A DNA stretch of 39,521 nt from an uncultured Prevotella sp. (GCA_937906495.1 CALCVT010000133.1:1-39521); one strand, 5' to 3'. Counted from the first letter of the stretch, positions 16,273-25,322 are shown. Notes: generated by a model not told the origin, from the sequence alone. Translations and numbers: made by a program.

Positions 16273-17973
16273 ATGCAAACTAAATTTTATTTCTCATTGG
16301 CAATGGCCGGTACTCTTGTACTTAGCTCTTGCAACAAGCTGGGTGAACTCTCAGCAGACAATTTTCAGGTAACTCCGTCGCCCATGGAGGCAGTAGGAGG
16401 CAAGGTGCCTGTTACGATTGACGGCCGCTTCCCTGAGAAGTATATGAAGAAGAAGGCTGTAGTTACTGTAACTCCCGAAGTTCGCTATGCAGGTGGTAAG
16501 GCTGTAGGCCAGAGCGCCACTTTCCAGGGCGAGAAAGTTCAGGGTAACGACCAGGAGATTTCTTACAAGCTCGGTGGTAACTACACGATGAAGAACCTCT
16601 TTACCTATGTACCTCAGATGCATGAGAGCGAGCTCTATCTTACATTCCAGGCTCGTGTGGGTAAAAAGACTGTCGAAGTTCCCGCTGTAAAGGTTGCAGA
16701 TGGTGTGGTTTCTACTTCAACTTTGATTGCTCAGACTGCAGGCTCAAGCAACAGTGCAGAGGCTGCTGATGCATATCAGTACGCCATCAAGCAAACCAAG
16801 CAAGCCCAGATTAAGTATCTTATCAATCAGGCCAATGTCCGTAATAGCGAACTCGAGAGCACTTCGGTGCAGGATTTCGTAAAGACACTCCGCGATATCA
16901 AGGCTGACCAAAAGGGCTATATGCTTGAGAATATCGAGATTTCAGCATATGCATCTCCCGAAGGTTCACTCAAGTTCAATACGCAGCTTGCTGAGAAGCG
17001 TCAGAAGTCTTCTTCGAACTATGTAAACAAGGAACTGAAGGCCAACAAGCTTTCGGCTAATATAGACGAGAAATATACTGCTGAGGACTGGGAAGGCTTC
17101 CAGGAGTTGGTACAGGCTTCGAACATCCAGGATAAGGATGTTATTCTCCGTGTGCTCTCAATGTATCCCGATCCCGAGGAGCGTGAAAAGCAAATTCGCA
17201 GCCTCTCTGCCGGTTTCAATGAACTTGCTGACGAAATTCTTCCTGAGTTGCGTCGTGCCCGTATGACTATCAACTACAACCTCATTGGCCGTACCGACGA
17301 TGAAATCAAGAATCAGTACAAGAGCGATGCTTCAAAACTTTCTGTTGAGGAGTTGCTCTATGCAGCTACTTTGACTGAGGATGCCAATGCTAAGAAGGAC
17401 ATCTACACTACAGCTACTGAGCAGTATCCTGCCGATTACCGTGCTTACAACAACCTTGCAGCCCTTTCTTTGAAGGAAGGCAATATCACTGCTGCCAAGA
17501 ATTACCTTGCTCAAGCAGCTTCGAAGAATGCCGATGCTCCTGAGGTAAATGCAAACCGTGCTCTTGTTGCTGTAGCTGAAGGCAATCTGGAAGAAGCTCA
17601 GAACTACCTTTCTAAGGCTAGCGCAGCCAAGAACTACAATGAGGTTGTTGGTAACCTTCAGATTGCTGAGGGTAACTACGCACAAGCTGCTCAGAATCTC
17701 CAGGGCGTGAAGACCAACTCTGCTGCTTTGGCTCACATCCTCAACAAGGACTATAGCAGTGCTTCTGCATCGCTTAACGGTGTAGCTCAGCCCAACGCTA
17801 TGACAAGCTACCTCAAGGCTATTGTAGCTGCCCGTACCAACCAGAATGCTGCAGTAGTTTCTAACCTCAAGGATGCTTTTGCTAAGGATTCAAGCCTCAA
17901 GCAGCGTGCTGCAAAGGATCTCGAATTCCGCGCTCTTTTCAACGATGCTGCTTTCCAGAATGTGGTAAAGTAA
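16273..17973 (+). CDS. Lipoprotein with OmpA-like domain and C-terminal TPR repeats
   Basis: This is a 566-residue predicted lipoprotein; the lipobox is LVLSSC with Cys20. After a beta-rich N-terminal part (about 25-150) comes an OmpA-like segment. It starts IEISAYASPEG (about 221-231), continues with AEKRQKSSSNYV, and carries the insert seen in Bacteroidales versions (EDWEGFQELV, DPEEREKQIRSLSAGF, LPELRRARMTINY). From about 355 to 545 tetratricopeptide-like repeats follow, with units such as AYNNLAALSLKEGNITAAKNYL. The OmpA-like part suggests contact with peptidoglycan and the TPRs suggest partner binding. Its uniform, pyrimidine-third-base codon use (GCT, AAG, CTC) suggests strong expression. 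It has its own promoter box and terminator. The exact role is unknown. Confidence 0.85.
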   Translation: MQTKFYFSLAMAGTLVLSSCNKLGELSADNFQVTPSPMEAVGGKVPVTIDGRFPEKYMKKKAVVTVTPEVRYAGGKAVGQSATFQGEKVQGNDQEISYKLGGNYTMKNLFTYVPQMHESELYLTFQARVGKKTVEVPAVKVADGVVSTSTLIAQTAGSSNSAEAADAYQYAIKQTKQAQIKYLINQANVRNSELESTSVQDFVKTLRDIKADQKGYMLENIEISAYASPEGSLKFNTQLAEKRQKSSSNYVNKELKANKLSANIDEKYTAEDWEGFQELVQASNIQDKDVILRVLSMYPDPEEREKQIRSLSAGFNELADEILPELRRARMTINYNLIGRTDDEIKNQYKSDASKLSVEELLYAATLTEDANAKKDIYTTATEQYPADYRAYNNLAALSLKEGNITAAKNYLAQAASKNADAPEVNANRALVAVAEGNLEEAQNYLSKASAAKNYNEVVGNLQIAEGNYAQAAQNLQGVKTNSAALAHILNKDYSSASASLNGVAQPNAMTSYLKAIVAARTNQNAAVVSNLKDAFAKDSSLKQRAAKDLEFRALFNDAAFQNVVK

Positions 17974-17995
17974 GCTGTTTATAGCGTGACATTAG

Positions 17996-18043
17996 AAGGA
18001 GAATGAAGAACGCCCAATGGTTGGGTGTTCTGCATTCTCCTTT
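17996..18043 (+). terminator. Hairpin terminator after the OmpA/TPR lipoprotein
   Basis: A 21-bp stem with one mismatch and one G-T pair (17996-18016 with 18022-18042), 5-nt loop, and only a short T tract after it. Located 23 nt after the stop codon. Confidence 0.75.
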
Positions 18044-18233
18044 ATAAGTTTATTCGCATGCTTTTTGTGCGAATATTGATATGCAACAATATTTGCATTC
18101 ATATCGATGCAGATATATCTGTACACGATTTGTCGTTACTCCCTATGCGATTAGCGTTTAGTATGTAAGTCAGCCTGCCATAGCATTGTATGTCATGTGC
18201 AGTTTTCTATACGCTAATCTATTGTTACTGCTT

Positions 18234-19229
18234 ATGAAAAGATTTAACCTTCTTCCGCTGTTGTTATTAGCAGCGTTGATATTTTCAGCGTGTGGACCAG
18301 GAAAGGACCGGGCACGCTTTGAAGGCAAATTGGAGAATATAGCCAACGCCGAGTTTTATGTATATAGCGAGGATGGAGCCTTTGAAGGTGTCGATACCAT
18401 CCGTATTGAGGATGGTCGTTTTACGTATGAGCGTAAACTCACCGAGCCGACACTTTTGACTTTGCTTTATCCCAATTATACGCAGACCTATGTGGTTGTA
18501 GAGCCTGGAAAAACGGTTAAAATGAAAGGAGATGCAGCCAAGTTGGGTGAAGCTAAAATTTCAGGAACCGAGCAAAACGAAATGCTGACTGAGTTTAGAG
18601 AGGCCAATGTAAGCGGTCCGGCAAGTAATCATAAGTTAGCTGCAGCCCAATTTATACGCACCAATCCGCAGACTCTAGCAGCTGTAGCTATATATCGCAG
18701 ATATTTCGCTTCGCAAAAGCAGCCCGATGTGCAGTTGGCGCTGCAGTTGCTCGATGTGCTCAAGCAGGCACAGCCTAACAGCCGCTCGGTGATGTATATT
18801 GAGAATTTTTACCGCCCCATCTTCGAAAATGGGGTAGGGCAAGTCTTGCCCGATTTCGAAGCAGAAACACTTGACGGACGTAAAGTGTCGCGTGCAGACT
18901 ATCAAGGCAAACAGTTAGTATTGGTATGTTTGGGAACCTGGCAGAACGAGAGCCGTAAGTTTATGCAAGACATAACGAATAAAATTAAGCAAGCAAAAGG
19001 AAAGTGGGAATGTCTGATTGTTTCAATGGATGTAGACCGCCAGGTGCTGCGCGATCGCATCAAGTCTGATACACTTACTTATCCCGTAATTTGCGACCGC
19101 AAGGCTTTTGAGTCGCCGTTGGTTCAAAAGTTAGGACTCCATTATGTGCCCTCTTGTATGCTTGTAGGTTCAAACGGAAAAATCATTCAGCGCGATGTCA
19201 CTAAGGCTGAGGAAGCACGCATACACTAA
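18234..19229 (+). CDS. DUF4369/thioredoxin-like lipoprotein lacking the CxxC motif
   Basis: This is a 331-residue predicted lipoprotein (lipobox IFSAC, Cys20). The N-terminal half has the pattern of the DUF4369 domain that precedes TlpA/AhpC-type thioredoxin folds in Bacteroidetes (FEGKLENIANAEFYVY, then VDTIRIEDGRFTY). The C-terminal half (about 205-331) is thioredoxin-like: LPDFEAETLDGRKVSRADYQGK, LVLVCLGTW, and a late YVPSCMLVGSNGKI with the cis-Pro region. Where TlpA proteins have WCxxC it reads W236-Q-N-E-S240, so both redox cysteines are gone. It is therefore unlikely to be a disulfide reductase and may bind partners instead. The start at 18234 was chosen over an in-frame ATG at 18186 because it gives a clean lipoprotein signal. 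Confidence 0.82.
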   Translation: MKRFNLLPLLLLAALIFSACGPGKDRARFEGKLENIANAEFYVYSEDGAFEGVDTIRIEDGRFTYERKLTEPTLLTLLYPNYTQTYVVVEPGKTVKMKGDAAKLGEAKISGTEQNEMLTEFREANVSGPASNHKLAAAQFIRTNPQTLAAVAIYRRYFASQKQPDVQLALQLLDVLKQAQPNSRSVMYIENFYRPIFENGVGQVLPDFEAETLDGRKVSRADYQGKQLVLVCLGTWQNESRKFMQDITNKIKQAKGKWECLIVSMDVDRQVLRDRIKSDTLTYPVICDRKAFESPLVQKLGLHYVPSCMLVGSNGKIIQRDVTKAEEARIH

Positions 19230-19295
19230 TTCGTGTTCTTAGCTGTGTGCATCAACCTCTTTTGCGTCCGGTAATTTTAATTCAGCTCAATAGCT

Positions 19296-20855
19296 ATGTT
19301 GGTAAAAATCAATACTTCGGCAGTTAATGGGCTTTCGGCAATGCCCGTATTTCTTGAAGTGCAACATACCCCCCTTACCAGTCAGGAGATACAGGGAACC
19401 TTCATTATGGTTGGACTTCCCGACAGTGCAGTGCGCGAAAGTCGTTTGCGTGTTGAGAGTGCCTTGCAATCGTGCGGTATCAATTTGCCGGGACGAATGC
19501 GTTATAGCATCAACTTTGCACCAGCCGATGTACGCAAGGAGGGTTCTGGTTACGACTTACCTTTAGCCATTGGCATACTGGCATCGTTGGAAAAATTAAA
19601 GTCCGACCGCCTGGACCGTTTCGTGTTTGTAGGTGAGTTAGGTTTCGACGGTTCTGTACGTCCGGTTAAGGGAGCGCTTTCCATAGCTATTAAGGCGAGG
19701 GCTCAAGGCTTTGAAGGATTGATTGTACCCATGCAGAATGTACGTGAGGCAGCCGTGGTTAATCGTCTTAAAGTATACGGAGCCGAAAACCTCCAGCAGG
19801 TCATCAACTTTATGAATGGCGGTGCTGAGATGGAACCCACCGTAATCAACACGCGCGAGGAGTTTTTTGCAGCCCAGTTACATAGTACATTGGATTTTGC
19901 CGATGTAAAAGGTCAAGAGAGTGTCAAGCGAGCCTTCGAAGTTGCAGCAGCCGGCGGACATAACATCATGTTGGTTGGTTCGCCCGGTTGTGGAAAGAGT
20001 ATGATGGCCAAGCGCATACCTTCGATTTTGCCACAGCTCACTTTGTCGGAGAGTCTTGAAACGACCCAAATACACTCCATAGCCGGTAAGTTGGGCACTC
20101 AAACTTCGCTTATTGCGCAGCGCCCCTTTCGGTCACCTCATCACACAATTTCGGATGTAGCACTGATTGGCGGAGGCAACACTTGCCAGCCAGGTGAAAT
20201 AAGTTTGGCCCACAACGGGGTATTGTTTCTCGACGAACTTCCAGAGTTTTCGCGAACAGCCCTCGAAACGTTGCGACAGCCTCTTGAAGACCGCGAAATT
20301 ACCATCTCTCGTGCTAAGTATACAGCTACTTTGCCCTGTTCGTTTATGCTTGTAGCATCGATGAATCCCTGTCCTTGCGGCTACTATAACCACCCTTCGC
20401 ACCCGTGCCATTGCACGCCCGCGCAGATTGTGAAGTATATGAACAAAATATCCGGTCCGCTACTCGACCGTATTGATATACAAATTGAGGTTACTCCGGT
20501 TTCGGTTGCCGATTTAGCCCATGCTCCAAGTGGTGAGAGCAGTGCACAAATTCGTGCCCGTGTTGAGGCTGCCCGTGCTTTGCAAACAGCCCGTTATCAA
20601 GAGTGTCCTGGCATACATTGCAACGCTCAAATGACTCGCGGCCTGTTGGAAAAATATGCACATTTGGATGCAGAAGGTCAGGAAACACTGATACGTGCCA
20701 TGAAGCGCCTTAATCTTTCGGCCCGTGCCTACGACCGCATTCTTAAAGTGGCCCGTACCATAGCCGATCTTGAAGCTTCGGCCGATGTGAAGAGCCAGTA
20801 TATCAAGGAGGCCATAAACTATCGCAGTCTTGACCGCGGAGACTGGGGACAGTAG
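19296..20855 (+). CDS. YifB/ComM-family AAA+ ATPase (Mg chelatase-like)
   Basis: This is a 519-residue cytoplasmic protein. The N-terminal Lon-protease-like (ChlI) domain contains GLPDSAVRESRLRVESAL and GSGYDLPLAIG. The AAA+ core has Walker A GSPGCGKS (228-235) and Walker B VLFLDE (309-314), then SMNPCPCGYY with a Cys pair, typical of the family. The Mg-chelatase C-terminal helical domain ends with AINYRSLDRG. ComM, the studied relative, is a hexameric helicase that promotes branch migration during natural transformation. Whether this organism is transformable cannot be told from the window. Length and start (MLVKINTSAVNGL) match the family. Confidence 0.95.
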   Translation: MLVKINTSAVNGLSAMPVFLEVQHTPLTSQEIQGTFIMVGLPDSAVRESRLRVESALQSCGINLPGRMRYSINFAPADVRKEGSGYDLPLAIGILASLEKLKSDRLDRFVFVGELGFDGSVRPVKGALSIAIKARAQGFEGLIVPMQNVREAAVVNRLKVYGAENLQQVINFMNGGAEMEPTVINTREEFFAAQLHSTLDFADVKGQESVKRAFEVAAAGGHNIMLVGSPGCGKSMMAKRIPSILPQLTLSESLETTQIHSIAGKLGTQTSLIAQRPFRSPHHTISDVALIGGGNTCQPGEISLAHNGVLFLDELPEFSRTALETLRQPLEDREITISRAKYTATLPCSFMLVASMNPCPCGYYNHPSHPCHCTPAQIVKYMNKISGPLLDRIDIQIEVTPVSVADLAHAPSGESSAQIRARVEAARALQTARYQECPGIHCNAQMTRGLLEKYAHLDAEGQETLIRAMKRLNLSARAYDRILKVARTIADLEASADVKSQYIKEAINYRSLDRGDWGQ

Positions 20856-20969
20856 CGTTTTAAAGGTTTCTTTCATCCTTCATGCAAGATTTGTTGTTGT
20901 ACTGCCTGCATACCATTTGGCCAGTATGTTTGTTTTAGCATCAATAGCTTGTAAAATCTTTATTTATCA

Positions 20970-22178
20970 ATGATTCAGAAAATCGTTTTCTTCCTTTTTA
21001 CCCTCTGTGCGGCATGTATGGCCTCAGCGCAGACCACCCTGTTTCATACTGGCGACGATACCGGTTCGCCCTACCGCATCCCGGCCATTGCCAAGGCCGT
21101 AAACGGCAACCTTATTGCGCTTTCTGACTGGCGCCCTTGTGGCAAGGATATCGGGTTTGGACGTGTCGATATAGTGGGCCGCATCAGTACCGACAACGGA
21201 GCAACTTGGAGCAATGCCTTTAAAGTGCTCGAGGGTAGTGGTCAGGGGGCAGATGCCGGTTATGGCGATGCCTGTCTGGTAGCAGACAGCAAGCGCAATG
21301 AACTGTTACTGGTGTGCGTGTCGGGCAATGTGCCCTATTGGCAGAGCAGTCCTAAAAATCGTCAGCGCATGGTTACCCTGCATGCGCGTTATAATAAAAA
21401 GACAAGGCAATGGGTTTGGGACAACCAAGTGGCCGACATTACTGCAATGGTATACGACACTGTGCTGAAGGGAAATGTTGACGGACTATTTATGGGGTCG
21501 GGGCGCATTTGCCAGAGTCGCCAGGTGAAAGTGGGCAAGTATCATCGTTTATATGCCTCTTTGTGTACGCTCAAAGGAAACTTTGTAATCTATTCTGACG
21601 ATTTCGGGCGTACCTGGGGCCTTTTGGGCGATTGCACCCAAAGTTGTGCACCTAAAGGCGATGAGCCTAAATGCGAAGAACTGCCCGACGGAAGCGTGTT
21701 GCTGAGTTCGCGTAAAGAGGGTGGACGCTATTATAATGTATATACCTATACCGATGTAAAGCAGGCACAAGGTAAGTGGGCCGAAGTGGTTGATTCGCGC
21801 CAGATGCCGGGTGGAATCAGCAACCAGGGCACACCCTGTAATGGCGAGGTGCTCATACTCCCCGTCCGTCGCACAGCCGATGGCCATCAAACGATGTTGG
21901 CTCTTCAGAGTTTGCCTGCAGGTCCCCAGCGTTCGCACGTTACCATTTATTATAAGGAACTCACTACTCCCGAAACCTACAGCACACCAGAGCGTTTTGC
22001 TTCGCACTGGAATGGAGCATACCAGGTAACCGATAAACTCTCGGCATACAGCACCATGATTCAGCAGGCCGATGGCCGTATAGCCTTTTTTTATGAGGAG
22101 GAGCCGGGAGAGTATCAAATGGTTTATCGGGCAATCGATTTGAAAACCCTTACTCAAGGACAGTTCGAGGCCCGTTGA
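20970..22178 (+). CDS. Secreted exo-alpha-sialidase (GH33)
   Basis: This is a 402-residue exported enzyme with a signal peptide ending near ASAQ (residue 21). It is a six-bladed propeller sialidase. The first arginine lies in YRIPAIA (Arg36). The acid/base aspartate is probably Asp60 in CGKDIGFG, followed by GRIS and the Asp-box STDNGATW (73-80). A second Asp-box is SDDFGRTW (209-216). The EELPDGSVLLSSR stretch supplies the usual Glu, and the nucleophilic Tyr is likely in LSAYSTM. No carbohydrate-binding module is present, so it is a minimal catalytic version. It removes terminal sialic acid from glycoconjugates. It stands alone on the plus strand and converges on the minus-strand metal transporter genes. 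No sialic acid uptake or catabolism genes are in the window. Confidence 0.93.
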   Translation: MIQKIVFFLFTLCAACMASAQTTLFHTGDDTGSPYRIPAIAKAVNGNLIALSDWRPCGKDIGFGRVDIVGRISTDNGATWSNAFKVLEGSGQGADAGYGDACLVADSKRNELLLVCVSGNVPYWQSSPKNRQRMVTLHARYNKKTRQWVWDNQVADITAMVYDTVLKGNVDGLFMGSGRICQSRQVKVGKYHRLYASLCTLKGNFVIYSDDFGRTWGLLGDCTQSCAPKGDEPKCEELPDGSVLLSSRKEGGRYYNVYTYTDVKQAQGKWAEVVDSRQMPGGISNQGTPCNGEVLILPVRRTADGHQTMLALQSLPAGPQRSHVTIYYKELTTPETYSTPERFASHWNGAYQVTDKLSAYSTMIQQADGRIAFFYEEEPGEYQMVYRAIDLKTLTQGQFEAR

Positions 22179-22299
22179 CCAGGCAGTGCGTTCTGTTTGA
22201 TTGGAAGTTTTGAGTGTAGAATGCGCTACACAGCGTGGAAAAATTTTTGCACCCCTTGCTGTAAGTTTGCAAGGCTATTTTATATTGGCATTAAATCAA

Positions 22300-22341
22300 A
22301 AGCCCCGAAGGCAGCCTGTATGCAGGTGGCCTTCGGGGCTT
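22300..22341. terminator. Terminator between the sialidase and the ABC ATPase genes
   Basis: A 13-bp stem (22300-22312 with 22329-22341, arm AAGCCCCGAAGGC) with a CCTG/CAGG pairing inside the loop. The minus-strand side continues into TTTTGATTTAA, so it best fits the end of the minus-strand operon, 20 nt beyond the ATPase stop. It may also stop sialidase transcripts. Confidence 0.82.
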
Positions 22342-22361
22342 GAAGTATTCAGTGTATGTGT

Positions 22362-23012
22362 TTACCATTCGGTTTGTTCGCGTACCTGTTGGTTTTCAAC
22401 ATGCCAGATGTGGCGTGAGGCGATGTTAGGAAAATGCCTTTCGTCGTGACTGACTATTACGAAAGCACAAGTTCCGCATCTTTCGCTCAGCATGTTGTAA
22501 AGGTGGTTTCGCGTAGCTTCGTCCAGGTGTGTTTCGGGTTCATCGAGCAGCACCAGGTCTGGTTTCGACACCATGGCTCGTGCCAGGAGTGTACGTTGCC
22601 ATTGTCCGCCGCTAAGGTCCGAGATGGGGCGTTGCTGCAATTCGGTCAGCTCAAAGCGCTCCAGAGTTTCGGCTAAAAGGGCATAGTGTTCAGTTGTAAA
22701 TCGTTGCCACATTCGTTTGCGGCATTGCAGTCCTGTTAGAACGATGTCGGCCACTGTGGTCGGAAATTGCCTGTCTATGTGCCGGTATTGCGGCAGATAG
22801 CCCGTAACCACTCCTTTTCGCCGCACAATGCGTCCGCGCGTAGGAGCCTGCAGTCCGGCAATGAGTCGGAGCAAAGTTGTTTTGCCACCTCCATTGGGCC
22901 CGGTAAGCACAATAAAGTCTTTGGGGTATAGCTTTTTGTTGATGTGGCACAGCACATGGCGTTCGCCGTAGCTTAGGCAAACATCGTCAATCAATAGGAG
23001 CGGTTCATTCAT
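22362..23012 (-). CDS. Metal ABC transporter ATP-binding protein (ZnuC-like)
   Basis: This is a 216-residue ABC ATPase with Walker A GPNGGGKT (38-45), Q-loop LPQYR (Gln75), signature LSGGQ (133-137), Walker B LVLLDEPE (153-160) and the switch His in IVSHDE. The GYLPQY and FPTTVADIVLTG segments resemble those of zinc/manganese family ATPases. It would power import of a divalent metal across the inner membrane. Its start overlaps the end of the binding-protein gene by 8 nt, so the pair is coupled. No permease gene follows: the operon ends at a terminator 20 nt downstream. Confidence 0.92.
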   Translation of the reverse strand: MNEPLLLIDDVCLSYGERHVLCHINKKLYPKDFIVLTGPNGGGKTTLLRLIAGLQAPTRGRIVRRKGVVTGYLPQYRHIDRQFPTTVADIVLTGLQCRKRMWQRFTTEHYALLAETLERFELTELQQRPISDLSGGQWQRTLLARAMVSKPDLVLLDEPETHLDEATRNHLYNMLSERCGTCAFVIVSHDERHFPNIASRHIWHVENQQVREQTEW

Positions 23013-23850
23013 GGTTCATTTTTTGAGCAATCAGTCGCATCTGAGCCGGCACGTCGTAATCGAGCGGATTGATTATAACCTTTTGGGCATTAATACTCTC
23101 AGCCAGCCGTTGTGCCGCCCGTCCGGTATGTTCTTTCGATATAAAAACAACGCTGACCTTCTCGGCTTTGCATTGGTTTACAAGTAGTTTGAGGTGGGCG
23201 GCCGAGGGTTCTTTGCCGTCGTGTTCAACTGTCAATTGGTGCAGTCCATAGGTTTTTGCAAAGTAGCCGAGGGCAGGGTGATAGATAGCGAAAGTCCGGT
23301 TTTCTATGGGTCGAAGCTTGGTTTTGAGTTCGGCATCGAGTTTCTCCATCTCTTGTCTGAAGGTTTCGAGTCTGTCCTGGTAGTAACTGGTATTGGTCGA
23401 ATCGATGTTGCAGAGTGTGGAGCAGGTGTTTTCGGCCATTTTTATGAGGTTTCCGGCAGTCATCCAGGTGTGAGGGTCCTGGCTCAGTCCGTGGTGTTGG
23501 TGTGAGTGGTCAATGATAGGTTTAATACCGTTTGAAAGACTCACCAGTTGAGTATGGCACACGGTAGCAGCCATTTGGGGCAAGCGGGTGTGTTCAAAGC
23601 CTAGCGTACCGGCACAAAAAAGAGCCTGGCTCTCGTTTAGCTCCATCATTTGTTTAGGAGTAGGTTCGTAGGTTTCGGGACTGGCGCCTTGGGGCATCAG
23701 TGTAACCACCTGAAACTTGTTGCCGACAACAGCTTCGACCACGTAGCGTAGCGGTTCGATGCTTACGGTGAGTGTTGGGCGCAAGTCGGTGGGCTGCTTG
23801 GTGCAGGCGGTTAAAAGTAAAATCAGAATTGGTAGAAGTAGCTTGTTCAT
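23005..23850 (-). CDS. Zinc-type ABC transporter substrate-binding lipoprotein (ZnuA-like)
   Basis: This is a 281-residue lipoprotein (lipobox LTAC, Cys16) of the cluster 9/ZnuA family. A short His-rich loop HSHQHHG (115-121) precedes the metal ligand motif DPHTWM (125-130). Further likely ligands are His in IYHPALGYFAKTYG and the EPSAAHLK region. It captures a divalent metal, most likely zinc, at the membrane surface and hands it to the transporter. The frame is open up to 24120, but the stretch before 23850 overlaps the upstream gene and has no domain character, while 23850 gives a clean lipoprotein signal. It lies 38 nt after the YqaA-type gene and overlaps the ATPase gene. Confidence 0.92.
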   Translation of the reverse strand: MNKLLLPILILLLTACTKQPTDLRPTLTVSIEPLRYVVEAVVGNKFQVVTLMPQGASPETYEPTPKQMMELNESQALFCAGTLGFEHTRLPQMAATVCHTQLVSLSNGIKPIIDHSHQHHGLSQDPHTWMTAGNLIKMAENTCSTLCNIDSTNTSYYQDRLETFRQEMEKLDAELKTKLRPIENRTFAIYHPALGYFAKTYGLHQLTVEHDGKEPSAAHLKLLVNQCKAEKVSVVFISKEHTGRAAQRLAESINAQKVIINPLDYDVPAQMRLIAQKMNHE

Positions 23851-23888
23851 AGGTAAGTAGCGTGTCGGGAGTGTTAGGGAATCATGAT

Positions 23889-24338
23889 TTAAATAATCAG
23901 GTAGGCGCGCATCAGAACCCAGTATCGTATAAATTTTCCCAGCGTAATGGTTAGCACAGAGTAGGCAAAGTTTACGCGTAAAAAACCCATGGCCACAGTA
24001 ATGATTTCGCCTGCAACAGGTAGCCAGGAGAGTAGTCCGGCCCATGCTCCGTAGCGTTGAACCCACTTTTTCCCCTTTTCGAGTTTTTCGGGTGGAATGT
24101 GTGACCATTGATTTATCCATTCCTCGCGTCCGAGGCGGCCAATACCAAAATTAACCAACGTGCCTAAGGTATTGCCTATAGTTCCCCAAATGAGCAGTTC
24201 CACAGGGTCGGCTCCGGCAGCCAGTAGTCCTACCATTACCAGTTCTGAACTGAAAGGTAAAATACTGCCCGAAAGGAAGGCTGAGACAAACATGCCCAAG
24301 TTGCCATATTGGATAAGAATTTGAATAAAGGCGTCCAT
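23889..24338 (-). CDS. YqaA-type VTT/DedA-like membrane protein
   Basis: This is a 149-residue membrane protein of the short SNARE-associated (VTT) group. It has hydrophobic helices at both ends, a re-entrant-loop type motif (SGSILPFSSELVMVGLL), a central GNTLGTLVNFGIGRLGR, and a basic WVQRYGAWAGLLSWLPVAGEIITVAMGFLR segment. The DedA superfamily is linked to lipid scrambling and undecaprenyl-phosphate recycling; the YqaA branch itself is little studied. It is between the polytopic membrane protein (57 nt upstream) and the metal-binding lipoprotein (38 nt downstream), in one probable operon. Confidence 0.88.
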   Translation of the reverse strand: MDAFIQILIQYGNLGMFVSAFLSGSILPFSSELVMVGLLAAGADPVELLIWGTIGNTLGTLVNFGIGRLGREEWINQWSHIPPEKLEKGKKWVQRYGAWAGLLSWLPVAGEIITVAMGFLRVNFAYSVLTITLGKFIRYWVLMRAYLII

Positions 24339-24395
24339 GTTTCAAATCGTTTAGTTTGTAGTGTAGGATATGGTACGGTGTATTTGTGTTCCGGC

Positions 24396-25322
24396 TTATA
24401 GGTTCAGGTAGTTGTAAATGCCCAGAACTATTAGTATCAGGAGCGAAAGATTGAACCAAATGTGAAAGAAACGGCCTTTGGCCAGGGCATAGTAGTGAGC
24501 AATGAGAAACGACGAGTTGGCAACTACCAGGCTAAGCAGTTGTTCAAAGTGTTGTGGCAGCAGCAAGAGGCCTGCAACCAGTACAACCTCTTGGGTTGCA
24601 ATGATGTAGTAAAAAATGCGTGTGCGTATTTTGTCGTTATAGGCCGTTCTGAAAAAGTGTATGAAGGCCAAAAGGGCAAAAAACAAAATGGTGGCAGCTG
24701 TTACCCATTCGTGAGAAGTAAGGATGGTGTAGTCGGGTATCACCTGGTTTTTCCACTCCGTTAGGTAACCAAAGGTAGTGTCGAGTTGGTTATTCCATAT
24801 CCCATATGCCGCCATAACCCAGTAGGGGGTGAGCAGTCCTGTAAGTCCGGCCATCAGGGTGCGTAAGCGCAGGTTGCGAAGCTGGAACAGCATGTTAAAG
24901 GTGTACGAAAATGCCAGGAGCAGCATGGGCGGGAAAAGCAGGCTGCCAATACCTGTAAACAGGAAACTATGAAAAATGTAACCCTCGGCCCGGTGTTGCT
25001 GATAGGATGCAAAGAGCGTGTAATAGCTCAGCAGGAAGCAAAGTGTTGGCAGCGTGTAGAGTTCGAAGGAGTGGAGCATGGGACACACGGCCATGAGCAA
25101 CAAAAATGTACTGCTAATCATGCGTGAGCGGATGCGCAGCAAACTGTTGCGGTTGTTTAGTTCCAGAATCAGGTAAGTGGCCAACCCAGTCATGGCCAGG
25201 CCCGCCCACAGTAAGCCGTTGCCCATGTCGGGCACCAGCCATGCAACGAGCGTAAGGACTGTCGTTACGGGAAGGGTTAGGGTACCGTTGATGACGCGGT
25301 GGCTAAAGGTGTGAGGATACAC
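24396..25322 (-). CDS. Polytopic membrane protein of unknown function
   Basis: This is a 308-residue protein with about nine to ten hydrophobic helices along its whole length and no soluble domain or known catalytic motif. Conserved-looking spots are a TPYWVMAAYGIW turn in the middle and several Arg/Asn residues at loop borders. It resembles the uncharacterised membrane proteins of Bacteroidetes often placed near purD (possibly the DUF6427 group), but I am not certain of that family. It begins 106 nt after purD, with a long hairpin between them, and precedes the YqaA-type gene. Confidence 0.75.
   Translation of the reverse strand: MYPHTFSHRVINGTLTLPVTTVLTLVAWLVPDMGNGLLWAGLAMTGLATYLILELNNRNSLLRIRSRMISSTFLLLMAVCPMLHSFELYTLPTLCFLLSYYTLFASYQQHRAEGYIFHSFLFTGIGSLLFPPMLLLAFSYTFNMLFQLRNLRLRTLMAGLTGLLTPYWVMAAYGIWNNQLDTTFGYLTEWKNQVIPDYTILTSHEWVTAATILFFALLAFIHFFRTAYNDKIRTRIFYYIIATQEVVLVAGLLLLPQHFEQLLSLVVANSSFLIAHYYALAKGRFFHIWFNLSLLILIVLGIYNYLNL

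Noticed and set aside
20970..22178. Sialic acid utilisation locus around the GH33 gene
   Set aside because: No lyase, epimerase, kinase or transporter for sialic acid is present nearby; only the sialidase is supported.
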